A DNA stretch of 64,000 nt from positions 124,001 to 188,000 of the forward strand of contig NZ_JBNNIX010000005.1 of NCBI RefSeq assembly GCF_050269735.1. Direction: 5' to 3'. Every line of letters starts with the position of its first letter. The stretch's first letter is position 1. A program made the translations under genes and the position numbers. This DNA is from Paenisporosarcina sp050269735 (lineage in GTDB: Bacteria; Bacillota; Bacilli; Bacillales_A; Planococcaceae). Positions 8,250-17,381 of this stretch are shown piece by piece. Below the pieces are notes generated by a model. The model was not told the DNA's origin. It saw only the letters and a list, made by a program, of their open reading frames with translations, and searched no databases.

Positions 8250-9179
8250 ATGGAAAAAGTATATGTACTAGGACATAAAAACCCGGATACGGATTCAATT
8301 TGTTCAGCAATTGTTTATGCACATTTAAAGCGTGAGTTAGGCATGGATGCTGTAGCGGTTCGTTTAGGCGATGTACAGAATGAAACAGCATTTGCTTTAG
8401 ACAAATTCGGCTTTGAAGCACCACTATTAATTGAAAAAGCATCTCCAGAAGTTAAACAAGTCATTTTAGTTGATCATAATGAAAAACAACAAAGCGTAGA
8501 CGATATTGATGAGGTTCAAGTAATTGAAGTTATTGATCATCACCGTATTGCGAACTTTGAAACGGCAGACCCATTGTATTTCCGTGCGGAGCCAGTTGGC
8601 TGTACAGCAACGATTTTAAATAAACTATTTAAAGAAAATGGTGTGGAGATTCCACCAAACATCGCGGGAATGATGCTTTCTGCAATCATCTCGGATTCAT
8701 TGCTCTTTAAATCACCTACTTGCACAGTGCAAGATATCGCAGCAGCAAAAGAACTTGAAGTACTTGCAGGCGTAAATGCACAAGAGTACGGTTTGGCGAT
8801 GTTGAAAGCTGGGGCAGATTTAAGCGATAAAACACTTGAGGACTTACTGACACTTGATGCTAAAGAATTCGGTATGGGTGAATATAAAGTGGAAATCGCA
8901 CAAGTAAATGCAGTTGATATTAATGATGTGATGAGTCGTCAAGCAGAATTGGAAGATTTGATTTACCGCAAGATTGCTGAAAAAGAACTTAACTTGTTCT
9001 TCTTCGTTGTCACGGACATTTTAAACAACGATTCAGTTGCGTTGGCTTTAGGTAGTCAAGCAGAGAAAGCAGAAAAAGCTTTCGGTGTTCCTTTCGTCAA
9101 CAATGTCGCGCTTTTAAAAGGCGTTGTATCCCGTAAGAAACAAGTTGTTCCTGTATTAACCGAAGCGTTAAGTGAATAA
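8250..9179 (+). CDS. ppaC: Manganese-dependent inorganic pyrophosphatase
   Basis: 309 residues, the exact length of the Bacillus family II PpaC. It is a DHH-family protein hydrolysing pyrophosphate to phosphate with Mn2+. Motifs are GHKNPDTDS, VDHNE, IDHHR and SDSLLFKSPT in the DHH domain, and the substrate-binding SRKKQ near the C-terminus. ATG 8250 follows GGAGG. An in-frame upstream start at 8229 lacks a ribosome site. Confidence 0.97.
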   Translation: MEKVYVLGHKNPDTDSICSAIVYAHLKRELGMDAVAVRLGDVQNETAFALDKFGFEAPLLIEKASPEVKQVILVDHNEKQQSVDDIDEVQVIEVIDHHRIANFETADPLYFRAEPVGCTATILNKLFKENGVEIPPNIAGMMLSAIISDSLLFKSPTCTVQDIAAAKELEVLAGVNAQEYGLAMLKAGADLSDKTLEDLLTLDAKEFGMGEYKVEIAQVNAVDINDVMSRQAELEDLIYRKIAEKELNLFFFVVTDILNNDSVALALGSQAEKAEKAFGVPFVNNVALLKGVVSRKKQVVPVLTEALSE

Positions 9180-9188
9180 GAAAAACGT

Positions 9189-9223
9189 AAAAGCCGGTTC
9201 TCATATTGAGATCCGGCTTTATT
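9189..9223 (+). terminator. Terminator after ppaC
   Basis: AAAGCCGG/CCGGCTTT outer stem with an inner TCTCA/TGAGA pairing, ending in CTTTATTT. Confidence 0.85.
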
Positions 9224-9249
9224 TGGTGTGTGGAAAGGTGAGCGGGTGC

Positions 9250-9354
9250 TCAGTCTGACTTTTTTGCAATGACGTCGGAAAAATGGCTGTTGACGTCTGA
9301 AAAATGAGGCTCCACGTCTGAAAAATTGGTCCCGACGTCTGAAACTTATTAGGG
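9250..9354. repeat. Five-unit array with an exact 21-base period (core GACGTCTGAAAAAT)
   Basis: Units begin at 9250 (degenerate), 9271, 9292, 9313 and 9334. The core GACGTCTGAAAAAT is followed by 7 variable bases. All three forward frames meet stops, so it is not coding. It lies between the ppaC terminator and the 3' end of the convergent ATPase gene, overlapping the last codons of the latter. Function unknown. Confidence 0.75.
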
Positions 9355-10143
9355 TTCCAGGAGATGGCGTAAATAGCGATTCGGTTCTTTCAGGAAATCT
9401 GCTGTTAAACGAACATGCTCCACTTCATCAAAAGTAGTGGGTGTTAGTTCATTTTCGTTAATTTCGAGTAGGGTTGCCCCTGGATAGGCCATAACAATAG
9501 GGGAATGAGTCGAAATCAGAAATTGTGCACCATCTTTAACCATGTCATGTAGTAAAGCGAGAAATGTAAGTTGCTTATTTGGCGACAGGGGGGCTTCAGG
9601 CTCATCCAAAATGTAAAAGCCATTTGGTTTAAATCTTGCCTGAAACAAATCAAAAAAACTTTCTCCGTGCGATCTTTTATCTAAGCCCTTCCCGTATAAG
9701 TGGCGCAGCTCAGAATACGTACGGGCGTATGGCAATACTTCAAGGCTATATGGGTTTCGTTTTTTAATTTCCTCCATCGTAATTCGTGCTTCTTCCCGCA
9801 TATTGGCGAGTTCTCTTGTATAAGTAATGAAATCAGAAGCGCGGAAGAAAAAACCATTGCGTGTCTTTACGGACCATATCAATTTGAGTTCATCTGCCAG
9901 TTCGTAGGCGTGGGAAAATGACTTATCTTGCTCCATATATTCGCCACTGATCAGGATACTGTCACTTGCAGCGGCGATCCCTTCAAGTAACGTTGTTTTA
10001 CCTGAGCCGTTATCACCCGCAAGAATGGTAACGGGATGATTGAACTTGAGGGATTCAAATGCTTCGATAAGAGGCAGATCGAATGGGTATTGATTCTTAG
10101 CAGTACGACCTTTTCGAACAATTTCCCGTAAAATCATAGTCAC
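9349..10143 (-). CDS. Stand-alone AAA/ABC-type ATPase (predicted ATPase of the COG3910 kind)
   Basis: 264 residues without membrane segments. Walker A is GDNGSGKTT, the signature region is around SHGESFFDLF, Walker B is GFYILDEPEAPLS, and the switch region is QFLISTHSPIVM. It resembles the small soluble RecF/SMC-like ATPases of unknown role. GTG at 10143 is five bases from GGAG; ATG at 10137 is also possible. No partner gene is linked, so a defence or repair role cannot be claimed. Confidence 0.8.
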   Translation of the reverse strand: MTMILREIVRKGRTAKNQYPFDLPLIEAFESLKFNHPVTILAGDNGSGKTTLLEGIAAASDSILISGEYMEQDKSFSHAYELADELKLIWSVKTRNGFFFRASDFITYTRELANMREEARITMEEIKKRNPYSLEVLPYARTYSELRHLYGKGLDKRSHGESFFDLFQARFKPNGFYILDEPEAPLSPNKQLTFLALLHDMVKDGAQFLISTHSPIVMAYPGATLLEINENELTPTTFDEVEHVRLTADFLKEPNRYLRHLLEP

Positions 10144-10262
10144 AACACTCCTTTAGGTACACTTTAGCATAGACAGTAAAAGAATCGCACGATAAGTGAG
10201 AACAGAGCAGGAAAATTGCAGACTGTAATCGAACGGACTACAATAACTTTGAGGTGAGTGGA

Positions 10263-10970
10263 ATGAAAATTGAAGTATGGTCGGACTATGTATGTCCATT
10301 TTGTTATATAGGGAAACGTCGGTTGGAAGATGCAATTGCCACGACTGGGTTAGCTCAAAATGTCGATGTTGAATTCAAAGCATATGAACTGGATCCGAAT
10401 TCACCAGCGATTTCAGACAAATCGACGTATGAAATGCTTGCGGAGAAGTATCAGACGACTCCTGAAGCGGCGAAACAAATGACTGTTTCAGTTAAACAAC
10501 AGGCACAAACAGTAGGTTTGGAGTACGATTTTGATCGCATTAAACCAGCTAATACGTTTGATGCTCACCGTTTGGCGAAATGGGCAGAGGCACAAGGGAA
10601 ACCAGCTGAAGTGAGTGAACGATTACTTAAAGCATACTTTATTGAAGCACAGGAAATTGGACGTCATGAAGTACTATTAAATTTAGTTGAAGAAATCGGA
10701 CTCGACCGAACGGAAGCTGCTGAAATATTATCTTCGAATGCTTTCGAGGCTGAAGTGAAGCATGATATTCAAGAAGGTATGTCTCTTGGTGTTCAAGGTG
10801 TACCATTTTTCGTCATCAACCGAAAGTATGCGATCTCTGGAGCTCAACCAGCCGAAGCATTTGCTGAAGCGTTAAGAAAAGTAGCAGAAGAAGAAGGTAT
10901 TTCTACCAAGCTTCAAACACTTGGACAAGACAATGCGGGCATTTGCAAAGACGATAATTGTGAAATTTAA
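10263..10970 (+). CDS. DsbA family oxidoreductase (FrnE type)
   Basis: 235 residues. The thioredoxin-like fold opens with VWSDYVCPFCYIGKRRLE, giving a CPFC active site, and the C-terminal half has the cis-Pro segment VQGVPFFVINRKYAISGAQ. No signal peptide is seen, so it acts in the cytosol, as FrnE/YwbO-type proteins do. Start ATG 10263 uses GAGGTG at 10251-10256. Disulfide exchange or isomerase activity is likely; the partner is unknown. Confidence 0.88.
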   Translation: MKIEVWSDYVCPFCYIGKRRLEDAIATTGLAQNVDVEFKAYELDPNSPAISDKSTYEMLAEKYQTTPEAAKQMTVSVKQQAQTVGLEYDFDRIKPANTFDAHRLAKWAEAQGKPAEVSERLLKAYFIEAQEIGRHEVLLNLVEEIGLDRTEAAEILSSNAFEAEVKHDIQEGMSLGVQGVPFFVINRKYAISGAQPAEAFAEALRKVAEEEGISTKLQTLGQDNAGICKDDNCEI

Positions 10971-10975
10971 ATAAC

Positions 10976-11020
10976 GGAGAGCAGAGTCTTTGACTTATTA
11001 ACTGCTCTCCATTATTATTG
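10976..11020 (+). terminator. Terminator after the DsbA-like gene
   Basis: GGAGAGCAG (10976-10984) pairs with CTGCTCTCC (11002-11010), followed by ATTATTATTG; a weak T tract. Confidence 0.65.
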
Positions 11021-11025
11021 CAATA

Positions 11026-11043
11026 TATCTCGAATTAAAGATA
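11026..11043 (+). promoter_or_regulatory. MhqR-type operator upstream of azoR
   Basis: TATCTCGAATTAAAGATA, an imperfect palindrome with 7 of 9 positions symmetric. It falls right after TTGCAA (11019-11024), a candidate -35 box. It shares TATCTCGAATT with the sites at 17988 and 32781. Confidence 0.7.
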
Positions 11044-11090
11044 AATAATTTTAAGATATATAATTTTCTAATAAAAAGGAGTTTTCACAT

Positions 11091-11726
11091 ATGAATGTAT
11101 TAGTCGTAAAAGCAAATAACCGTCCTTCTTCAGAAGGCGTTTCAAGTAAAATGCACGATATATTTTTAAATGAATTGACGAATGCAACAGAATTAAATAT
11201 CAACACATTTGATGTATTTAAGGAAGATATGCCTTATTTTGGTCAAGACTTCTTTGATGCAATGGCGAAATCGGCACAAGCAGAACCGTTGAACGATATT
11301 GAGCAACGCATATTGACGGCTGCAAACAAAGCAATGGATGCTTTCTTGGAAGCGGATGTTGTCGTATTTGCATTCCCACTATGGAACAAAACCATTCCGG
11401 CACCTTTACAAACGTTCATTGATTACATTTACCGTGCTGGTGTTACATTCAGCTACAATGAAAATGGACCAGTTGGGCTCGTTCCAGATAAAAAAGTAAT
11501 CATCTTAAATGCACGTGGTGGAGTCTATTCAACTCCAGAAATGGCACCTTCTGAAATGAGTGTCAACTATGTCCGCATGATCATGAACTTCTTCGGAATT
11601 ACAAATATTGAAGAAGTTATTATTGAAGGACACAACCAATATCCAGACCGTGCAGAGCAAATTATTGCAGATGGAATGGCTGAAGTGAAAGCTCTGGCAT
11701 CACGTCTAGCAACAGTAACAGTATAA
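11091..11726 (+). CDS. azoR: FMN-dependent NADH-azoreductase / quinone reductase
   Basis: 211 residues of the flavodoxin-like AzoR family. N-terminal VLVVKANNRPSSEGVSSKM forms the FMN phosphate loop; FPLWNKTIPAPLQTFIDYI and NARGGVYSTPEM are typical active-site segments. It reduces quinones by two electrons and so lowers thiol-reactive quinone stress. Strong AAAAGGAG site. The operator at 11026 suggests control by an MhqR-like repressor, as for Bacillus azoR2. Confidence 0.94.
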   Translation: MNVLVVKANNRPSSEGVSSKMHDIFLNELTNATELNINTFDVFKEDMPYFGQDFFDAMAKSAQAEPLNDIEQRILTAANKAMDAFLEADVVVFAFPLWNKTIPAPLQTFIDYIYRAGVTFSYNENGPVGLVPDKKVIILNARGGVYSTPEMAPSEMSVNYVRMIMNFFGITNIEEVIIEGHNQYPDRAEQIIADGMAEVKALASRLATVTV

Positions 11727-11731
11727 AATGT

Positions 11732-11766
11732 AAAAAGGATTGGACCATTGTGTTCCAATCCTTTTT
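11732..11766. terminator. Bidirectional terminator azoR / DUF2500
   Basis: AAAAAGGATTGGA pairs with TCCAATCCTTTTT across an 8-base loop. Confidence 0.9.
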
Positions 11767-11767
11767 A

Positions 11768-12130
11768 TTATTTTCTTTCAAATCCTTTAAACCTGGACCC
11801 CTGAAACGTAAGCATACCCAAGTCTTCTTCCGCAAGTAATCCAAATTCTGATCCATCCACACCCAATTCCATCCGATCGCCACTTTGAACTTGGAATGTT
11901 ACATAATACCATGTGCTAGCTGAGGAATCTCCGTGACCGCCAGAAGTTTGAGTGCGTTTCGTCACTACTTCAGCCGGTACTGTCAATACAGGTGATTGAT
12001 TATTTTTCGACCACTGCGAAATGCCCTTGATTGCTACAAAAATAAAAGTCCCGATTACTAAGGTGAAAATGAGTATAAAAAATGCAAAGAAAATTCCTGT
12101 ACCAATTCCTGAAAACATAAATGAATCCAT
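11768..12130 (-). CDS. DUF2500 family membrane-anchored protein
   Basis: 120 residues. One N-terminal membrane helix (about 8-33) is followed by a small basic linker and a soluble domain with VPAEVVTKRTQT, STWYYVTFQVQSGDRMEL and YHL-type end residues replaced by LTFQGSRFKGFER. This matches DUF2500, whose function is unknown. Single gene, ribosome site AGGGGG. Confidence 0.8.
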   Translation of the reverse strand: MDSFMFSGIGTGIFFAFFILIFTLVIGTFIFVAIKGISQWSKNNQSPVLTVPAEVVTKRTQTSGGHGDSSASTWYYVTFQVQSGDRMELGVDGSEFGLLAEEDLGMLTFQGSRFKGFERK

Positions 12131-12202
12131 TTTTTCAACCCCCTAGTAAATGATACGCACTACGAGTAAAATAGTTTCAATATTGAAAAGAGGGTGACAA
12201 CG

Positions 12203-13213
12203 ATGATTCGCTATTCAAAAGGACTCGTACAAGGACAAACAATTGGATTAACTGCGCCTTCCTCTGGAGTGGATCCCCAATTACACCATCTAGTGCACGA
12301 GAGTCAGAAACAATTTGAGAAACGTGGCTATAACATTGTAATCGGGGAAACTGTCTGGACGCAGCATAAAGCTGCATCCGCAACAAAGGTCAAACGGGCG
12401 AATGAACTGAATGCAATGCTTCAAAACAGCGAAATACATGCGATTATTCCCCCATGGGGAGGAGAAATCCTTCAAGAGATTTTACCGCTTCTCGAGTGGG
12501 AAAAAGCACAGCCGAAATGGATTCTGGGCTATTCCGATACCAGCACTTTATTGTTCGCTTTAACGCTTAAAACGGGTATTGCAACCGCGCACGGTACAAA
12601 CTTCGTTGATTTGAGAAGTGATGACTGGGATCCAACGACAAGTAAATTCATGGAAGTCATCATGGCCGAAGAAGGGTCATCTATTCATCAAGTTTCTTCT
12701 GTTCAATATCAATCCGAATGGACGCATGACAGACATCCAGAGCCATACGTTTTTAACTTGGATACAGAGACGAAGTGGGAAACAGTCAATAAATTGCCGA
12801 CGGAAATAAAAGGACGACTTCTAGGGGGTTGCATGGATACCATTCGTCATTTAATCGGCACACCGTTCGGAGACGTGAAAGCTTTCCAGGAAACCTATTT
12901 AATGAATGAACCAATTGTCTGGTATCTCGAGAATTGCGAAATGTCCGCAACCGATTTCCACCGTACATTGTTGCAAATGCAGCAAGCTGGATGGTTCGAA
13001 CATGCATCCGGAATTGTATTCGGCCGCACGGAAGCGGGTGGGTTTAGTACGCTAGATGCAATGGAAAGACTGGCAGAAACAACGAATCTACCTATTATCT
13101 ATAACGCGGATATAGGTCATGTACCGCCACAGATGACTTTCGTAAATGGAGCATATGCAACAATAAAAGTATTAGGTGACAAAGGCGAAATGACCATGAC
13201 TTTGAAGAAATAA
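12203..13213 (+). CDS. S66 family peptidase (LD-carboxypeptidase / MccF type)
   Basis: 336 residues. The S66 serine is in LGYSDTSTL, the glutamate in WYLENCEMS, and the histidine in ADIGHVPPQ, a Ser-Glu-His triad. The IGLTAPSSG start is typical. The length and the wider loop fit MccF-like self-immunity enzymes, which cleave acyl-adenylate or peptide-nucleotide antibiotics, as well as LD-carboxypeptidases that trim peptidoglycan; sequence alone does not separate them. ATG 12203 behind GAGGG is preferred to GTG 12194. Confidence 0.88.
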   Translation: MIRYSKGLVQGQTIGLTAPSSGVDPQLHHLVHESQKQFEKRGYNIVIGETVWTQHKAASATKVKRANELNAMLQNSEIHAIIPPWGGEILQEILPLLEWEKAQPKWILGYSDTSTLLFALTLKTGIATAHGTNFVDLRSDDWDPTTSKFMEVIMAEEGSSIHQVSSVQYQSEWTHDRHPEPYVFNLDTETKWETVNKLPTEIKGRLLGGCMDTIRHLIGTPFGDVKAFQETYLMNEPIVWYLENCEMSATDFHRTLLQMQQAGWFEHASGIVFGRTEAGGFSTLDAMERLAETTNLPIIYNADIGHVPPQMTFVNGAYATIKVLGDKGEMTMTLKK

Positions 13214-13215
13214 CA

Positions 13216-13261
13216 AAAAGCAGTTCTTCTCTGAATGAAATAGAGAAGAACTGCTTTTTTA
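13216..13261. terminator. Bidirectional terminator S66 / ABC exporter
   Basis: AAAAGCAGTTCTTCTCT pairs with AGAGAAGAACTGCTTTTTT, 9-base loop. It reaches the ABC gene stop. Confidence 0.92.
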
Positions 13262-14983
13262 TGACAACCCTTGTCCCAAAGCAAATTCCTTGTAAAGTTT
13301 ATGCGATTCAAAAAGTACACTGTGAGTACCTGTGCCTGTAATTTGCCCGCCTTCGAGTACGATGATTTGATCTGCATGAAGAACGGTTGCAAGACGGTGG
13401 GCTATGATCAAGGTTGTTCTGCCCTCCATCAACAATTGCAATGCTTCTTGTACTAAAATTTCTGAACCGCTATCCAAATTTGAAGTGGCTTCATCAAGAA
13501 GTAGAATTTGTGGATTATATAATAATGCACGTGCAATCGCTATCCGCTGGCGCTGTCCCCCTGATAACTTCATGCCTCGTTCACCAACCAATGTCTCAAA
13601 ACCTTGAGGAAGCTTTTCAATAAACTCCCAAGCATTCGCTGCGATGGCTGCTTCTTTAATTTGTTCAAGTGAAGGTCTTACTTCCAAACCATAAGCCATG
13701 TTTTCCAGTATGGAACCGCTCATTAATGGACTTTCCTGTGATACATAGCCAATCCGTCCACGCCAGTCTCCTAGAGGCAAATCCTTAATTGCAGTTTGAC
13801 CGATAAATATCGCTCCGCTATCCGGTTCATAAAAACGTTCCAACAATGAGAAAATGGTTGTTTTTCCACCGCCACTTGGACCAACGAATGCCGTAACCGT
13901 ACCTGGTATTGCTTCGAAAGAAACGTTTGTTAAAATCTGTTTCTCTTCTGAGTAAGAAAAATCAATCTGATCAAAGCGAAGTGATTCTTTATTAATTTGA
14001 GGAGACCCTGAAATGGTTTCATGGTTCAATTCCAACATTCCTTGAATTCGTTCCGTCGCGCCGACTGCTTTTTGGTACGCAGTAAAAAAGGAAGCCATCT
14101 GGGCAAACGGCACAACAATTTGAAACAAATAGAAGATAATAGCGACAAGTGAACCGGCAGATAAATTGCCATTCGAAACTTGCATACCGCCGTAACCTAA
14201 GATAACTACCAGAATACCCATCATAATTAATGTCATCACAGGAGAAATAATCGACTGTATTTTTGCTTCTTTTAAACCGAATTGAAACAGTTCTCCAACC
14301 GCTTGATCCCCTTTACCACTTTCTGTTTCTTCCGCTCGATAAGCTTTCACAAGCCGGATGTCTGAAAGTACCCGCCCAAGAAGTCCTGAAAACTTCGCCA
14401 TTTCTTCCTGTGTGCCCTTCGCCACTTTGTGCATTTTACGCCCGAGAGGAATAATAATGGCCATCGATAATGGGACACTCACAAGCATAATCAAAGTCAT
14501 TTTCCAATCAATGAAGAACAATAAGATAACGGAACCAATAACTGAAATGATTCCTGAAACAAATGTCACGAGGTGACCTGTTATGAGTTGTTTCAATGTA
14601 GATGTATCCTGTGTAATGCGGCTCATGGTTTCACCGGTTTCATGTGTATCAAAGTAGGGAATTGGCAGGCGCAAAACTTTACGCCAAAGCTTCTTCCGTA
14701 AATCGGCCACAATGGTTTCTCCGATAAAAGATAACAAGTAGTAAGAAACACCACCGGCAATCGCTTGCAAAATAAAGACGGCAAATAATAAAGAGATTAA
14801 ACGCCAATCAAAAATAGCAGTTGTCAACGAGTCGACTAAATTTTTTGTGACTAAAGGAATAATTAATCCGGTAATTGTTTCGGCTAAAGCCAGAAAAACA
14901 GCAAAAATGGTTACACTTAAAGGCCAATTCAGAGAACGAATAAGTTGGAAAAATTGTTTGGATGATGTGTTATCAGTTTTCAA
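13259..14983 (-). CDS. Multidrug ABC transporter, fused permease and ATPase (BmrA/LmrA type)
   Basis: 574 residues, a half-transporter that should dimerise. Six membrane helices (about 20-310) come first; the ATPase has Walker A GPSGGGKTT, Q-loop YVSQE, signature LSGGQRQR, Walker B ILLLDEATS and IAHR. Closest in layout to Bacillus BmrA, a drug or lipid exporter. It starts with TTG at 14983 after AAGGGA; no better start is nearby. Exact substrates are unknown. Confidence 0.9.
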   Translation of the reverse strand: MKTDNTSSKQFFQLIRSLNWPLSVTIFAVFLALAETITGLIIPLVTKNLVDSLTTAIFDWRLISLLFAVFILQAIAGGVSYYLLSFIGETIVADLRKKLWRKVLRLPIPYFDTHETGETMSRITQDTSTLKQLITGHLVTFVSGIISVIGSVILLFFIDWKMTLIMLVSVPLSMAIIIPLGRKMHKVAKGTQEEMAKFSGLLGRVLSDIRLVKAYRAEETESGKGDQAVGELFQFGLKEAKIQSIISPVMTLIMMGILVVILGYGGMQVSNGNLSAGSLVAIIFYLFQIVVPFAQMASFFTAYQKAVGATERIQGMLELNHETISGSPQINKESLRFDQIDFSYSEEKQILTNVSFEAIPGTVTAFVGPSGGGKTTIFSLLERFYEPDSGAIFIGQTAIKDLPLGDWRGRIGYVSQESPLMSGSILENMAYGLEVRPSLEQIKEAAIAANAWEFIEKLPQGFETLVGERGMKLSGGQRQRIAIARALLYNPQILLLDEATSNLDSGSEILVQEALQLLMEGRTTLIIAHRLATVLHADQIIVLEGGQITGTGTHSVLFESHKLYKEFALGQGLS

Positions 14984-15171
14984 AGTAGCTGTCGTCCCTT
15001 CGAATCAGCAGTAAATAGTCAGTATTGCCCCGTTTTCATACTAAACTATCATACAAACATTGACTATTGTCAGTCATTAATCGACAATAAACAAGGAAAG
15101 AAATGCTTTCATTTGGTATATACATACAAATAATGGAAAAATAACACGTAAGAAGTTAGGGAGGTGACGAC

Positions 15172-17334
15172 ATGTCAAATAGGCAATTACAGGCATATTT
15201 TTTGCTGGTCATCATTTTATTGACTGTTGTTACTCTGACAATCTTTAATTATAAAACGTCGAAAGATTTTGTTCTTGAAACAGTAAAAAAGGAAAATCAC
15301 GTTTTGCTTGATAATTTTACAGATGAAACGAATAAATTTTCAAATGAACGAGTGGCCGAGCTTGAGTTGATAGCAGATTACATCGCATTGCTTAAATCGG
15401 AGAAAGAGATCGTTCAGTTTCTAAAAAAACAACGCGAAAAAATGCCATTTTTTTCATCTCTAGGTTTTATCACTCCGGAGGGGGAAGTGCTGGCTGGTGA
15501 CGGTTCTCGTTTTAACGTAAATCAACAAGAATCGTTTAATCGTGCGTTGCAAGGTGAAATGGTTTTTAGTGATCTATTTCCTTTCTATCAAGATTCTACA
15601 CAGTTGGTAAGTGCCATACGTATTCCAGTTTCCAAAGACGGAAAAATCATTGGCGTACTGTCTGGGGTTGTGAATATGGGGAATTTAGTTGGTGCAATTG
15701 CAGCAGATTCAAACTTACCCGGAACATTATTTTTAATAAGAGACAATCAAGTAGTTTTCTCTACGCCTAATCAGGATTTTGAAACAGTTGTACCTAATGG
15801 ATCTCACGTGCTTTCAAAAATCAATGAAACCGAACAAGGGACCATACTGATAGACGAAAATAAAGCGCACTATATTATGTATCAGCGTACAAGTGGGGAT
15901 TGGATAGTTGTTGTTGACAGCTTTAAAGAGAAGACAAATCAGCAAATTTCCTCTATTTTTTGGCGTAATACACTGATTGTTGCATTAGCAATCATGATTC
16001 TCTGCGGTATTCTTTATTATTTGAAACGTAATGAACAACGTGAAGAAAACATGTTGAAACGTGATTTACTGACAAACTTACCAAACCGAGTGATGTTAGA
16101 AGAACGTTTGACAAAAGAATTAAATCCACAGAATTTTAAAAAGTTCGCATTGTTCTTTATTAATTTAGATCGATTTAAAGAGATTAATGAACGGAACGGC
16201 TATCAGCTAGGCGATCGTGTACTCTTTGAAACAAGTCGTAAGATCCAGTCATTTGCCCCTCGAAATGAGTTGTATCGGGTAGGTGGAGACGAATTTGTCC
16301 TGCTGATACCCACTCATTCAGAAGAGGAATTACGCTCTTTGGGATTAGGTTTAGTCAAATTAATGGAAGTACCAATGGAGTTGTCTGCTACGGAAAGCAT
16401 GTGGGTAACGTTTAGTGTTGGGATACGGAAATCTCAATTAGGAGACTGGCCGGACCTAATGATGCAAGATGCAACGTACGCCGTGCAAGAAGCAAAAAAA
16501 CAAGGCGGTAATCGCTTTGTCTTTTTCTCTCAAGAACTTGCCAATCAAAATGAACGTGTAAGATTGATTGCAAACAACGTGGTCCATGCTTTAGCGAATC
16601 AGGAATTTTTCATGGTGTATCAGCCGGTTTATGATTTATCCACGAAAAACATTACGAGCTATGAAGCCTTGTTGAGATGGGAGTCTCCGATAATTGGCCA
16701 AGTGTCTCCTGCAGAATTCATTCCACTTTTGGAAGAAAGCGATTTAATTATCCCAGTTGGGAAATGGATTTTACGTCAAGTGACATCTCAACTGAATCGG
16801 TGGGAAGTAGAAGGATATAACGATTTTCATTTAGCGGTTAATATCTCGGTAAGGCAAATGATGCATCCTGATTTTTTACACGATGTGAAAATGATCATTC
16901 AAGAAGCCAATATATCTGCGCATCGGTTGATTTTTGAAATTACGGAAACGATTGCTGTTCAAAATAGTGAACTGGCCAATCAGATTCTGACTGAATTAAA
17001 TAATTTTGGTATCAAAACCGCACTTGATGACTTTGGAACAGGCTATTCTTCGTTATCAATATTAAAGACCTTGCCGATCCAACAAGTAAAAGTAGATAGG
17101 TCTTTCATTGTGAAAATCGAGTTGGATGAAGACAAATCACTGGTCATCTTACAAGGAGTATTGGACATTGCCCGTAACCTTGGCATGACTACTGTCATGG
17201 AAGGTGTAGAAACAAACGAACAGCTAGATTTGCTTAAAAAAATGGGAGCTCAAAAAATCCAAGGATTTTTAATCAGCCAAGCTGTAGTGGCAGAACTTGC
17301 AATTGATCTCAAGAACCAAAAGTGGCTGCACTAA
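15172..17334 (+). CDS. Membrane cyclic-di-GMP enzyme: dCache sensor - GGDEF - EAL
   Basis: 720 residues. One membrane helix at about 8-25, an extracellular Cache-like sensor (about 35-260), a second helix (about 262-283), a GGDEF domain with intact GGDEF at 371-375, then an EAL domain with EAL at 498-500, DDFGTGYSSL, KVDRSFI and MEGVETNEQ. Both the cyclase and phosphodiesterase signatures look intact. The inhibitory RxxD site before GGDEF reads RNEL, so product inhibition is probably absent. Start ATG 15172 has GGGAGGTG. Ligand unknown. Confidence 0.92.
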   Translation: MSNRQLQAYFLLVIILLTVVTLTIFNYKTSKDFVLETVKKENHVLLDNFTDETNKFSNERVAELELIADYIALLKSEKEIVQFLKKQREKMPFFSSLGFITPEGEVLAGDGSRFNVNQQESFNRALQGEMVFSDLFPFYQDSTQLVSAIRIPVSKDGKIIGVLSGVVNMGNLVGAIAADSNLPGTLFLIRDNQVVFSTPNQDFETVVPNGSHVLSKINETEQGTILIDENKAHYIMYQRTSGDWIVVVDSFKEKTNQQISSIFWRNTLIVALAIMILCGILYYLKRNEQREENMLKRDLLTNLPNRVMLEERLTKELNPQNFKKFALFFINLDRFKEINERNGYQLGDRVLFETSRKIQSFAPRNELYRVGGDEFVLLIPTHSEEELRSLGLGLVKLMEVPMELSATESMWVTFSVGIRKSQLGDWPDLMMQDATYAVQEAKKQGGNRFVFFSQELANQNERVRLIANNVVHALANQEFFMVYQPVYDLSTKNITSYEALLRWESPIIGQVSPAEFIPLLEESDLIIPVGKWILRQVTSQLNRWEVEGYNDFHLAVNISVRQMMHPDFLHDVKMIIQEANISAHRLIFEITETIAVQNSELANQILTELNNFGIKTALDDFGTGYSSLSILKTLPIQQVKVDRSFIVKIELDEDKSLVILQGVLDIARNLGMTTVMEGVETNEQLDLLKKMGAQKIQGFLISQAVVAELAIDLKNQKWLH

Positions 17335-17371
17335 AAAAGGAACTTCTCTGATGTGAGAAGTTCCTTTTTGA
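17334..17371. terminator. Bidirectional terminator GGDEF-EAL / yceI
   Basis: AAAAAAGGAACTTCTC pairs with GAGAAGTTCCTTTTT, 6-base loop. Confidence 0.92.
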
Positions 17372-17381
17372 TTTCATAAAA

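Noticed and set aside
9250..9354. Periodic arrays (here and at 25917, 44385, 58614) as CRISPR
   Set aside because: The period is only 20-22, the cores vary, linkers are 7-9 bases, and there are no cas genes.
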